DNA from: Toxorhynchites rutilus septentrionalis
Lineage: Eukaryota; Arthropoda; Insecta; Diptera; Culicidae
DNA length: 64,000 bases
Direction: 5' to 3'
Assembly: GCF_029784135.1 (NCBI RefSeq)
Contig: NC_073744.1
Span: forward strand, 10,313,429 to 10,377,428
Below the pieces are notes generated by a model that was given only the letters and a program-made list of their open reading frames with translations, ran no database searches and was not told the origin of the DNA. This document shows, in pieces, positions 22,821 to 34,500 of this stretch (its first letter is position 1; the number at the start of each line of letters is the position of its first letter). The translations under genes and the position numbers were made by a program.

Positions 22821-24647
22821 CAGTCAACTCTCCCTAACTCGATATCCAAAGGGACCATCGAGTTAGATACAGAAAATTTTTTCCTAATTTTTTTTATGTC
22901 TCAAATTGTCATATATTAGGGTAAGTGTCCCAATTATGGTATGAATTTGAATTTTTGATTCATTTCCTTAAAAGTGAAAAAACACCTTTCTCATATAAAA
23001 AAAAATATTTTTTCCAGAATCTTTCAGGAGGTGATAGACGGTTATATTTCACGAAAAAAAATCCTTCTACGCATATGTTAGAATTTCAACGATGACAGAC
23101 TTATAGAACTTTTTCTTTGTTTCGGATTCTGTTGGCTCAAACTGACTCTACATTGAAAAGTATGCTACGTAATCCGATTTTGTTGCTTTCATTTGAAAGA
23201 TGAGAAAATTTAGTACAGGATATAGTAGTGGAACACCTAAATTAGTGGATTAAACATTTTTGAAGTGGAAAATTTAAAAGTTTTTTTTTTATTTATAATT
23301 ATTAATTTTATCCTAAAAATTCATACTAAACTTGATTGTTTCTATCAATTAAATTAAAGCTCTCTAACCTCTCTACAATTTGTTCTTTGACGCCCAACTT
23401 CTATCTCTCTTAATTTCGCTGCAATATCGATATAAACAATTCCTGATGAAGATTCAATCAAAATCTTCAAAAATCGCGATTTTTAACCCACTGTACTTAT
23501 AAAAGCCACTTAAATTTCACCTTAATGCTGAAAGGTAATTTTTTTTCTTGAAATTATTCATATTTGAATTATAAAAAAAATCTTTTTTCCAAACTGTATA
23601 CAATCGAGTCCTAAATTTTACATAATCGAATCATATATAATCGAGTCCAACTTGCATGAGGCACTAGGTTAACAAAGAAAATATTGATTAAGTATGTTAC
23701 TCAAACTGAATTGTAACGATCACGCAGGAACTGTGCAATCACAAAGAAATGTTCGAATAGTTTCACAGGAACATTTTCAGTTGATTTCAATATTCCGGAC
23801 ATATTCTTCAGGTTTGATTAAACGTTCGAATTAACATCTCAATAGAACTACTATCTTCAGCGTGTTTCTCAGGTTTTTCAACACTTTCCAGTATATCGGT
23901 ATCTGGCATCAGATCACAGCAAATCACGTTATTGTACCGTCGACATCAGCAAGCTCACGACGCATTAATTATGCCAGCGGAATATCACTCCCGTCCATGT
24001 TGGTTGTGCTTTGAAGTTAGGAATTCCCAGTTTCTGGACAAATTCTCAAGCCATATCCCGAAGAATAGAAGAGGGGTAAATTATTCTGTCTAGCTTGACA
24101 AGACAAAAATTCCTTGACCGCTCCAGCTTCACGATTCTGACCAACCTTATATGCTTTTGGTCCAGATACAATTTTCCATTCCGATTCCATTTTTACTTTA
24201 GTTTGAGTAGTGTTGATACCGCACTTTGTGCAATACTGAAATTATTTGCAGCTTCAGACCCCTTCCGTCCATATTTTTCGACCTGCTCGATGATGCTCAA
24301 ACCTTGCGCAATGGTTAGCGTTTTGATTGTTCGCTTGAAAGGTTTCTCGTGGTTTTCCATACTTGAAAAGAAATTGTTTGATGACACGAACACTCCGTCT
24401 TCACTTTAAAGGGCAATTGAAATCTGAGGTAATAACGCACAAAAACATGTACGCGAAAATCAATCGAGTTAGGGAGGTGAAAATCCATGGAAAAATGAAT
24501 CAAAACACATCGAGTAAGAGAGGCATCGAGTTAGGGAGGTATCGTGTTATGGAGAGAAGAATGCTTGTAAAATCGAAGGTTCCATGAAATCCATCGAGTT
24601 AGGGAAAATATCGAGATACAGAACATCGAGTTAGGGAGAGTTGACTG
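22821..24647 (-). mobile_element. Tigger/pogo-like DNA transposon, decayed
   Basis: Inverted ends CAGTCAACTCTCCCTAACTC at 22821 and at the right end (mirror, to 24647) are flanked by TA at 22819-22820 and 24648-24649. The start CAGT and the subterminal 'cgagttagggag' repeats are typical of pogo/Tigger elements. Several more copies of 'atcgagttagggag' lie inside the right end (24460-24640). The coding region is badly eroded and the left half shares a repeat with 13740-13990. Confidence 0.85.
23700..24360 (-). pseudogene. Tigger/pogo transposase pseudogene
   Basis: From an ATG at 24360, the protein contains an N-terminal CENP-B-type helix-turn-helix: TIAQGLSIIEQVEKYGRKGS then a helix with NNFSIAQSAVSTLL. 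This is the DNA-binding domain that recognises the element's ends. Downstream codons have many stops and shifts; I could not identify all three catalytic acidic residues. It lies inside the TA-flanked inverted repeats and reads away from the right end, as expected. Not functional. Family is confident from HTH plus ends; the C-terminal limit is approximate. Confidence 0.75.
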
Positions 24648-24879
24648 TATTTTGCATGTCACAGGGAAAAAAAGTGTTTAAATTATACATATTGGAAATA
24701 AAACACCTTTTTCACAAAAAAAACCTGTTTCGAGTGTATCGCGTTTCCATTATGTCACGCGAAAATTTTTTTGATTTTTTTGATAATCGAGTTGTTACTG
24801 TATATAATTTCTCTCATTTTAACTGTAATGAATTGTGATGGAGTGCTTAAAAAGACTGTTTGATAGTTTCATATAATAA

Positions 24880-25803
24880 GGTAAATGATTTTGGTTTGTC
24901 CACGTTTTTAAATGCTCTAGTTGAGCGCACGTGTGTCAAATTAGGTATTCGAATATTTCAAAACATATAAATTATATTGTCTTCTTCATGATTTACAGTA
25001 GTTTTATAGTATATTTTTACGGATCTACATGTTTTAAAGGATTATAAAATCCACATTCTATTGGTGCCAATGCGCCCTTCACTTGAGCTAACTTTTAATC
25101 AATCACCAGATGATTATTTGGCACGTATTCAGACCTTTTCTGGATCATAACACTTACAAATATTGTAAACATCATGGTTACACACCACTTGTATTAGATT
25201 TACTTGGCTAAACCATGGATTTAATGCATTTAGATGACCTCAATTCTGATTATGAGTTGTCCAATTCACTAATGTTGTTTTGTTCTCATGATTTCTATGG
25301 CAATCGCTTGGCGCGCTGCAGTTTGTTTATTGTGTCCTTCGCGCATAGCGAAAATAAAGTTTCTCTGTGTTGAGTTTGTTGAGGTGAACACTTTGAGAAT
25401 TCCCAAGAAAAGGCAATATTCTGAAGAAAGCCCAAATTATGAATTGATCAATACGATGACAGTAAACTCAAGAAATGGGAAATGCAACATCTACTTTTAA
25501 ATTCGATTTTTTTTTCATCCAAAAATAGTGATTTCTAAAACTGGACAAGCCATGATCATGTTTCGAACAAACCATGATCAAAGGTGGTCAAACCATGATC
25601 ATAACTTCTCTTTGTGGAAAATCGTTAAAAAACATAAAAATTTGAATAATTTCAACGCCTTATAGTTAGAAACTAGAGATTTAGAGCTTTTCGACAAACC
25701 CAAACTCGTCTTGATTATATGTGATTTTCATGAAGAAAAATCGATTTGAATTTACTAGTTGCGTGAAAAAATTCTAAATTGGACAAACCAAGATCATTTT
25801 CCC
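24880..25803 (+). mobile_element. ~0.92-kb inverted-repeat element, copy 1
   Basis: Left 'ggtaaatgattttggtttgt' is mirrored by 'acaaaccaagatcattttcc' at the right end. Internal 'accatgatcat' blocks repeat several times. A shorter inverted copy sits in the Sur-8 intron at about 28836-29420. Non-coding; a target duplication is not clear. Confidence 0.7.
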
Positions 25804-26640
25804 TATATTATACTATTCATTGTTATGAATTTGTTATGTTATTGCTTAGATCGATTGATGCCAAAACCTCGTAAACCCATAAGGAAATAACTGAGCAAAA
25901 TTGTAAGTAATAAGCCGCCGCTTATGTCGTCAATTTCGACCAACCAGAACTGGGTATTTCCGTTAGGTTAGGGGTTGACATTTTTCAATTGGATTTCAAT
26001 TCGTTAGTTGAATTCATGACATATATTATTTTATTCAATTAAGAAATTTGTTATGGAGTGCCGAAATCGATTGACGCAAAAATCTCATCAATCCATCATG
26101 GCATGACCGAGTTTATTACGTTTGAAAATGGACATTTTTCACGATGCGATCGATTTTTGTTTTTCAATTTGTAACCCCAATCCTACGTCAATTTTTAAAG
26201 TAATCCTACGTTAAAATGGTATTGTCTCGCTCAAAACGGTACGTTTGGCCAGCCTATTCTTACCCGACTAGTGGTTCTGAACTGACTTCCAATTCAGTAG
26301 CAAATAAACTCACAACAACGTAATATACAGGATGTAAACAACGCATAGAAACCGTGAAATATTAAGGTAATATCTGTTAAGTGAGAGCACAGTTACAAAT
26401 ATTTTAAACTTTGGCTATAACTTTGTACTCACGCTAAATACTAAATCAATTTGTTATGAGAAACATCAACCATAGGAAACGGAGCGACCGGAGGAGTGGT
26501 GATCAGAATAATGTGAAACAAGTTCAAGTGGAAGCGTAGATTGTGTTTTTTTTTCTATTTTCACCTGAAACTCTGTTATCTCCGTTAGACTTTTGTCCTA
26601 CCGTATGTTTTTGTATTCAGGAGATATTTTAGCGCTGCTC
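25804..26640. other. Unassigned DNA upstream of Sur-8
   Basis: AT-rich with scattered 'aatcctacgt' motifs related to those near 7563 and 9258. No gene. Confidence 0.4.
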
Positions 26641-26936
26641 ACAGCTCTCGCTTCACATTCGCCAGAGCGCGAATACGTGGTGGGCAAAAGTTCTCGCATC
26701 ACGTAGGCTCCCTATTTGGATGCTCTCTCTCTCTCTTGCATTGATTAGGTCGGCAAGTGAGAAACTGAGAAGCTGAAGCTCAATCGAGATTACGACAGTG
26801 TAGTAGCATTTACTAGCAAACGAGCGAAAGTGTAGTTCACAGGCGGGCGGATTTTTCTTCCTTTCTTGTGCGTTGTGAAAAATTACCAGTGCCAAAATCA
26901 TAAAAGAAAACAGGATTAGAACAACACAGGAGGCAG
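26641..26936 (+). promoter_or_regulatory. Probable Sur-8 non-coding first exon and promoter
   Basis: GC-richer stretch with a (CT)n/GAGA tract at 26722-26737. It ends in a donor GGCAG|GTAAAA at 26936/26937. The next acceptor with a pyrimidine tract, TTGCAG, ends at 27441, just before the Sur-8 ATG. Splicing would give a 505-bp 5' UTR intron. The transcription start is not determined. Confidence 0.4.
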
Positions 26937-27441
26937 GTAAAACCCATTTTTCTAATCTACATTCTACTAGGGGTGTTAAATAGGTATTGTAAGGATAGTT
27001 TCATATGGAGTGAAATCTTGGGAGAATTAATTCGAATCTGGATGTTGCTTTTTCTTATGCAAAATGACGGCCATTAAATTGAGTAGAAGGACGAGGCGTG
27101 AAATTTTTCTCTCCCATAATGTTTTAGTGGGGAGGAAGAGGGCCATCCAAATGGCCATGATAATGGGTGGTGTAGTGCAATGCGAAGGTCTTTCCCGGGT
27201 ATGTGATGCCAAGAAAGGTGTAAACATGATTAGTTTTTACTTGTGAAAATAATATGTTCAGTTTTGATCTCATATCGCCTTGGCCGTCGTTGGGTTGAAA
27301 TAAAAATAAAAATATTTTCGTGGGCAGTGTACGATTATGATAGTGAAGGTCAATTTATCATATTCATTCTATGTGAGATGCTGATAGTAATCTCCATTTA
27401 GATTAACAGCAATATTTTACTGTTTTTTCTTCAAATTGCAG

Positions 27442-27607
27442 ATTGATACAATTCTCTTCAAAGTGCGTTGTGGACAAGCGAAAGCAAAACATTAATTTTG
27501 TTTTGGCGAATGATGTGTTGTTAAGCAACATAAAAAGGCACATAAAAATTGAATTTTTTTTCTAAGCACGAATCGCACAAAAATACGAACTCTGTAAGGT
27601 ACAAATC
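27442..27607 (+). other. Sur-8 5' UTR with short upstream ORF
   Basis: Runs from acceptor TTGCAG|ATTG to the ATG at 27608. It contains a five-codon upstream reading frame (two ATGs, stop) at 27510-27524, which may lower translation of the main frame. Confidence 0.5.
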
Positions 27608-28521
27608 ATGAATCAGGACAGTTCTGCTGGACCGAGCTCCTCCGGCCAGAGTAGTGGTGCATCGGCGGCAGGTGGTAGCAGTAGTGATTCAGCCGCGGGA
27701 TGCAGCAGCAGCAGTGGCTCGACAGCAGGCCCCAGCAACAGTGCTCCGGTGGCGGGATGCAGCAGTAGCAGTGGCTCAACGGCTGGTCCTAGCAGCAGTA
27801 GCAGCGATATGCCGACGGAAACCCGCCAGAAGACCGTAACGGTGAAGCATCCGGAATCCAACAAACCCAAACCCACCACCAAGAAAACTAAAGCGATGCA
27901 GGCGTCCATCGATATGACCAAAGCTTTCCATCGGTGCAAAGAGGAAAACATTCTGCGGCTTGATATGAGCAAATCTTCCATCACTGTCATTCCGTCCTCC
28001 GTTAGAGTTTGTACCAATCTCGTCGAATTCTACCTGTATGGAAATAGAATAAGCCGTCTCCCGGAGGAAATCGGTCATCTGTCGAACCTGAAGACACTGG
28101 CTCTGAATGAAAACTCGCTGAACTCGCTGCCCGATTCCATGCAAAATCTGAAGCAGCTACGGGTGCTGGATTTGCGGCATAATAAACTCTCGGAAATTCC
28201 TCCCGTTGTGTACAAGTTGAAATCCCTGACAACGCTGTATTTGCGCTTTAATCGCGTCAAGAAGGTTGGTGATAGGGTGAGAAATCTCACCAATCTGACG
28301 ATGCTCAGCTTGCGCGAGAACAGAATTATCGAACTGTCGGAGGAAATCGGCCACTGTAAGAGCCTGACGACGCTGGACTGCTCGCATAATCATTTGAGAC
28401 ATCTACCGGAGGCGATCGGTAATTGCACTAATTTAACGGCGCTTGAGTTGCAACACAACGAGCTTATGGACATTCCCGAGTCGATAGGCAATCTGTCCAA
28501 TTTGATGCGGTTTGGCTTGAG
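27608..28521 (+). CDS. Sur-8: Sur-8 coding exon 1 (N-terminus and first LRRs)
   Basis: Encodes residues 1-304 and two bases of codon 305. Residues 30-43 and 49-62 are identical copies of [14 protein letters not shown], a recent small duplication in the disordered N-terminus. At the place where vertebrate SHOC2 has an RVxF-type PP1-docking motif upstream of the first LRR, this protein has KTVTVKH, lacking the Phe. The LRR part begins at [16 protein letters not shown] and includes [16 protein letters not shown] and [10 protein letters not shown]. The antisense frames through this exon are shadows. Start ATG chosen because it is the first long-frame ATG after the UTR acceptor. Confidence 0.95.
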
Positions 28522-31500
28522 GTAAGTTGGGGTTTTTACTTAATTTGTGGTTTGGTGCTGGTAAAAGTTACTGGTTATGTAGCATTTTCTTTTCTATTGG
28601 GTTGAGACGAAAGTTAAGTTTGCAAGAAAAAAAACACTCAGAAAAAAGTGTAGTAGGCTAGAAAAAATTTCGACGGGAAGTGGCGGTCTCTCGCACGCAA
28701 ACCTGTGTTCCACTGATTGCCCTGGTAATTTGAGACAAACATAGGATACGATCCTTTAGCAAGGTTCGTCCGAGCTTTAGCAAGCATACGTTTGCCCGAT
28801 TAATTTTTATTACTCCATGATCTGAAAAATTAAGGTAAATGATGTTGATTTTTCCGATTTATGGTGTTTTCACGCAACTAGTAAATGCAAATCAATTTTT
28901 CTTCATGAAAAAAGTCTGAAGCCTCTTAAAAACAAACAAAAAACTGAACAGAACTTCATCAAAATCACATACAGGAAAACCTGTTTTTGTGCGGTTGCAT
29001 TTTGTGCGATTTCTCATTTGTGTGACTGTTGAGGTGCAATATTATTATTTGTGTGATTTAAGACCCGATGTCATACTAAAATCGCATTAGAAGAGCTGCA
29101 CAAACGAGGAATCACGCGAAAAGGAACCGCACAAAAACAGGTTTGCCTGTATAATCAAACGAGTTTATGTTTGTTGAAAAGCCCCAAGTCTCGAGTTGCT
29201 AATAATACCATAATGCGTTCAATCTATCCAAATTTTTATGTTTTTTGACGATTTTCTTCAAAGATAAATGATGATCATGGTTTATCCGAGAAATGATCAT
29301 GGTTTGTTCGGTTTTTGAAAACTCCATTTTTGAATGAAATTTGAATTTGAATTTTCAAGTAGATGTTGCATTTCTCATTGCATGAGTTTACTGTCGTCAT
29401 ATTGATCGGTGGATAGTCACGGTGAGGATTCTGGAATTATTCTCATTTCGAAGCTCAAATGTGTCTTTGGCAGTTGTGTCTCGTCCATATGTGCACCTCG
29501 TTACACAGTAGCCATTTAGGCGTAAGAGTATTCCTATCTCATCGATACACATTTTTATCTCTTACACATTAGCCATTTAGGCATAAGAGTATTCCTATTC
29601 TATCGACACACAACACATGTCGTATTTTTCGGCGTAGGAATATTTCTACTGTTCGAATGTTCACAGTTGGACACAGCGGGACTGTTGATATGAGGATTCC
29701 ATTGTGGTGTTATAAATAGCACCAATTACCGATGCAGCAAATCGTATGTGGAATGAGAGGCTGGGATGCAATTGTGGGCAACGATATCGTGCATAGAATG
29801 TTGTGCACGTTTACAAGAGAAGAGAAAAGGTGTGAGTTCAATCAGATCGCCTCATCGTGACCCTCTCCCAAATCTCGCAACTCGAACTTAGAGAACTATA
29901 CACGCATTCGGATCGACGCGCTTTGCGTAGGATGCTTTCATATAGCAGCTCTCTGAAAGCATGTTTGGCGCCATAGATTTATCTTGTCATTGACGTCAGT
30001 TCGTGCACTTTTTCTGTGCCCCAGATTGGCGCACTCCAAATGATTAAATTTCATCCAGCTTTTTTCGGTGTACCGATTGTGTGTTTTTCGCGATATATCG
30101 TCACAAATTAAAAGTAAATATGAATATTGTTGGGCAGGATATTGTTCATGAGCTTTTGAAAAGGCCGTTTGCGAAAAGGTGTGTTCAGGCAAACCTGTTT
30201 TTGTGCCGTTGCTTTTTCTGCGATTTCTCATTTGTGTGACTATTTAGGTGCGATTTTGTTATTTGTGCAATTAGTTTGCGTGATTCAAGACCCGATGTCA
30301 TGATAAAATCGCACAAACGAGGAATCACGCCAAAAGGGACCGCACAAAAACAGGTTTGCCTGTATAGGGTAATTACTTTTTGTGTATAAAAGCGTTAAAA
30401 GTCGAACGACAAATCAAATCAACTCAACTTAAAGATGTAGAACCCTAGGTTGATCACTTGATATGTAGTCCTTTATTATAATGTAAACCAAATTAAGAAA
30501 TAAAAAGAAATTAAGTGAAAAAAAAAACGACAAATCAATGTTGTTTGAGAAGCATGCTTGGATACGGCAGGTTGCAGCAGCAATGGAGAACAAATCACAA
30601 ATTATGTTTTTTTCATGGTGTCCCTAACGCAACTTAGAAAAAAAGCGCTATATCGGTTATTTCAAGAGATAGAAAAAAACTGTGTTCTACAAAGTTACTT
30701 ACAGTAACTGGGGCTACAACATTGTCGAACTATGTTTACCTCTATCTACAAAGATAAGAAAGTTAGATTTTTTTATTTCATCGAAAATTTTGGACCATTG
30801 TGCATTGTTGATTGAACAGGTAGCTCACATGGATACGCGTCGCCTCTGCACCTAGGTACCAATACTCTCTGAAATCGCATTAACCCATTGTGGTCGCATT
30901 GTATGTGGACATGGGAACTGGTCGGAATAACTTTCATTAGTACTTAGTTGAGATTTCTATGCCAAATAACACGTCTTAAATATATTCTGAGATGCAAACT
31001 CTAGAATACGTGACCACAATGCAAGTGGAATTAAATTTCATTGACGAAAAATCCTCTGACCAGAACGGGAATCGAACCCGAACTAGGGTTGGGCGATCTT
31101 ACATCTTAGAAGATCGATCTTTTCCTGTCCGATTTCCAGTTTTTAGATCGATTTGTTGTACTCCAAAAAATCGTGAAAATATTTTTTTTCTTCGCGATCT
31201 TTTTGATTGTAGATTATTCTTTCTAAACTTGTTCTTCAGTGAACAATGATTTTGATCTATCTCAACCACCATTGTGAAAATGAAAATTGTTGTGAAATTA
31301 GTGGTCGTAAATTTAGGAGAAGCAGTTTTGTAAGTTTGGTCATTACCAAACAAGTGGTCACAAGCCAGGTTGCCAGCTTCAATTTTCAATAATCAGGAAC
31401 ACTAAAAATGAAAATAAAAATCAGGATAAATCAGGATAAGTTCAAATTAGGTTGTCCGGGAAGTTGGTGCTGATTTTTGGGGAAACAAAAGCATAATTTA

Positions 31501-34500
31501 AATAGACATACAAATACACAGGCGAATTTTATTCAATTTGATATTCACAATTAAAGATTATATTCTCCTAGGACATGTTTGCTTTTGCATCGAAAACTGT
31601 TCAAAGTATTTAAATGGTGCCCGCGGGGTCCAAAGTTATTCCCTTGAAAATATTTTACAGGGATCTGAACCTGTCATAATCTGAAGGTGCAACACCCGGT
31701 TAGTTTAGCTGGTGGGATAACACCCTCCAGCCAGACTCCAAAATAATGTGTTGTGTTGTCGAAGATACATGTAGTTTAGCAATGCTCTGATGGAACACGT
31801 ATTACATATTCTCATATGGATTATGAATCTTATACATCCTACATATAAAATCTACCAAATATGGATTGAGAGAAAAAAAAAGATCTCGCAAAACTACTCT
31901 GGATGTCCATTCATTTAAATCGTATTGAAAGCATTGAGATTCGTGTTCTGTCATTGTGAAGCGAAAATCATAATGGATGTTTCAAGTGGAATAAATGCAC
32001 TTACAAAATAAAAATTATGAACGAAATTCCACTTTTCAGTATACAATTGCGGATCGGAGAGCATTTTTTCTGTAGACTGTTATGACAGTTCTCATTTCCG
32101 ACTTGAAAAATATTGGCAGTATATTCATAGCGGATAATTATTATTTTGTTGAAGTTAAAAGTACAAAATCGACAAAAATCAGACGTATAATACGGTTGGA
32201 TTTTATGATGTTATTGTCAGCGGAGTTCTAAATATCAGTTGCTGAGTTTCTAATAATAATTTTCAATTACTCTATTTGATTAAATAATTCCATGACGGCA
32301 CAAGATGAATGCCCTGGAAAATAAATTTTTTCTGGGCTTTCAAGTTTTTGTTTGTGATCTTCACTCTGAGAATCAAATAAAATGCCTTTGATGTTTGAAT
32401 AGAAATGTAAAATGTTTGTTCGTTCCATGTTTGAAGAAAAGACAACTCTTATATGGAACAAGTAAATAAATTGGAAAAAGGCATTCGATTTTTCAAAGAT
32501 CGATTCTTTGGTACCGATTCAGGGTGTCGACTACCTGGAAAAACCTTCAATATCAGGGAATTCGAACAATATCATGAAAAACAAGGAAATATCAGGGAAT
32601 ATTGTCACCAATTTGGAAAAAAATAAATTCCGGCAATTAGAATTCTGATTATTGCAGTAATTAGAAAATTAATGATACAAAAAAATTGTATTTGACTAGT
32701 TTCGTTCTCTGTAGATTTCTCAGTGTATGTTGTTTGCTTTCGCTTGTAGAACTTAGTCCTTGCGAATGGTAAACAGCACAAAAGTAGACGGCTTTTACGT
32801 TCGCGCTGTTTTTACTGGTATTTGGCATCAGTATCTGCAGTTCAGCTTCAATACATTCCCTTCCTTTTCGGCTTCGAAAAATATTGATAAATTCATGCTT
32901 GAAAATCATACTATCAAAGCTAAGATCTTGTGGCGCCTAGAATCAGTTAAGTGTCACAAATCACTAAGCACTGCTGAAAAAGCCATAGTTGTATTGAGAA
33001 CAATGTTTCGTAACAGTCAGCAAGCTGAGAGGGTCTAACTAGGGCGTGATTAAATTAGCGTTATGATGATGATGTTTGGCTTGATAAAACTGTATAAGCT
33101 ATACATTGTAGTTAGTTTCGACGAGTCATTGAACAAGACATCAAAGAGGCTACAGATAGATCTGAATGTCAGGTTTTGGGATGGAGAAGAGAACGATTTG
33201 GTAAATCGTTACATGACGTCAATGTTCTTGAGATGTTCTCAAGCTTCAAAGACCAACTTGCAGCTTTTCAAGAAGGCCAGAGAATTATATATTTTAACAA
33301 ACTTCTTGTGTCGATGAGGGGTATGAACGTGAAAAAGTCATATTACGTGAGCTGCAACTAGTCTTTAAAAATGGAGAAGAAAAACTTTTGAATTCGGGTA
33401 CCTTCGGATTGCATATTTGACACGGTTCATCAAAGGATTCTTCTTGGATGGCATTAACGTTCCCAGTGGAACTTTTGCCTTCTCAACGTAGGTGTTACTT
33501 ACGTCAATTTTATTAGTAGTACTTAGTTGAGATTTCTATGCCGAATAATACGCCTTGAATGTATTCTGGAGTGGCAAGCTCTAGAATACGCGTGACCACA
33601 CTGCAAGTCGGAAGAAATTACTTTGACGAAAAATCCGCCGGCCAGAACTGGAATTGAACCCGAACTCCCGGCATTATAATGTGGGACGCTAACCACTTGG
33701 CCACGGGAGCACACCAAAGGATTGGTGGATTTCAAATAACTCACCAAAATGTTACGACAGACATCGTCTGAGATGCGAAACACTGGTTTTAAAGCTTATG
33801 AAGCGTTGATGTATCGTTGATCATTGATTCCGATAAAAAATTGGAGGGAAAACGATTCGATAAGCTTTTAATTGTTGACTATTTTGATATTTGATGGATT
33901 ATGGACGTGGCAGTGGAGCTCCAGAAGACTCATCACTGAAACAATATTGCTAGCAGCATAAACACATTTCCTCACTATGACCCGAATAATGAACGACTGG
34001 ACCATTTTTGGGAAGGACAGGTTTACAGGTTCTGTCTCTCGTGTGGAAACCCCAGCGTTAAGAGGGCTTTTCCATTAATAGCGAATTTTTTTTTTAAATT
34101 TAATTGTTTAAGCTAACTAAATGTTTTAGGAACTACAGCTAAAGTACTATTAGAGAATTTGTACACAGGATACATCTGGAATTTTCCGAAAAATTACTTA
34201 AAAATCAGGGAATATCAGGGAAATTTCGAATTTTGAGTCGACACCCTGCGATTTAATTAGTGAATCGATCCCTGATCCGTTAAGAAAATCCATCCGTCAA
34301 AATCAATCTTTTTTTCAAAGATCGCCCAATCATAACCCAAACCCATGGCATGTTAATCTGTGACGCTAACCACTCGACCACATTTAAATTAACGTATGTT
34401 TAATCACGAGCTGAGAAATGTGTTCATTAAGTTAATACGTACCCGTCTCATCCGCAGATACAACCGCCTGTCGTCGATTCCGGCCACGCTGAAGAATTGC

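Larger units (their letters stand above)
32520..34248 (+). mobile_element. hAT-like element B nested in element A
   Basis: Ends CAGGGTGTCGACT at 32520 and its mirror ending at 34248, with subterminal 'atatcaggga' repeats at both sides. Flanks share only CGATT, so an intact 8-bp duplication is not seen. It carries a transposase relic and a SINE. Confidence 0.8.
31084..34334. mobile_element. hAT-like element A (non-autonomous), 3.25 kb
   Basis: Ends are TAGGGTTGGGCGATCT (31084) and the mirror of TATGATTGGGCGATCT (to 34334). 8-bp target duplications ACCCGAAC (31076-31083) and ACCCAAAC (34335-34342) differ by one base. TAGGG-type ends and 8-bp duplication are hAT features. It inserted into the SINE at the B-box. 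Its own coding region is not recognised; most of its length is due to hAT B. Confidence 0.8.
28522..34457 (+). other. Sur-8 intron, 5.9 kb, filled with transposons
   Basis: Bounded by canonical GT and AG. It contains, in order, a dispersed repeat, an inverted-repeat element interrupted by a MITE, SINE-3 fragments, a second MITE, an R4 copy, and a SINE split by nested hAT elements. Remaining sequence shows nothing recognisable. Confidence 0.9.

Noticed and set aside
27613..28017. 134-codon frame antisense to Sur-8 exon 1
   Set aside because: Leu-rich shadow of the Ser-rich N-terminus; no motif, and the + strand frame is clearly the real gene.
33640..33712. Possible Ser/Leu-type tRNA on the - strand
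   Set aside because: Continues into a SINE body with target duplications, and the cloverleaf is degenerate.
34396..34457. ATG at 34396 as start of a separate LRR protein
   Set aside because: The frame before 34458 is intron sequence; acceptor CCGCAG at 34457 joins to exon 1 in frame and restores the SHOC2 motif.
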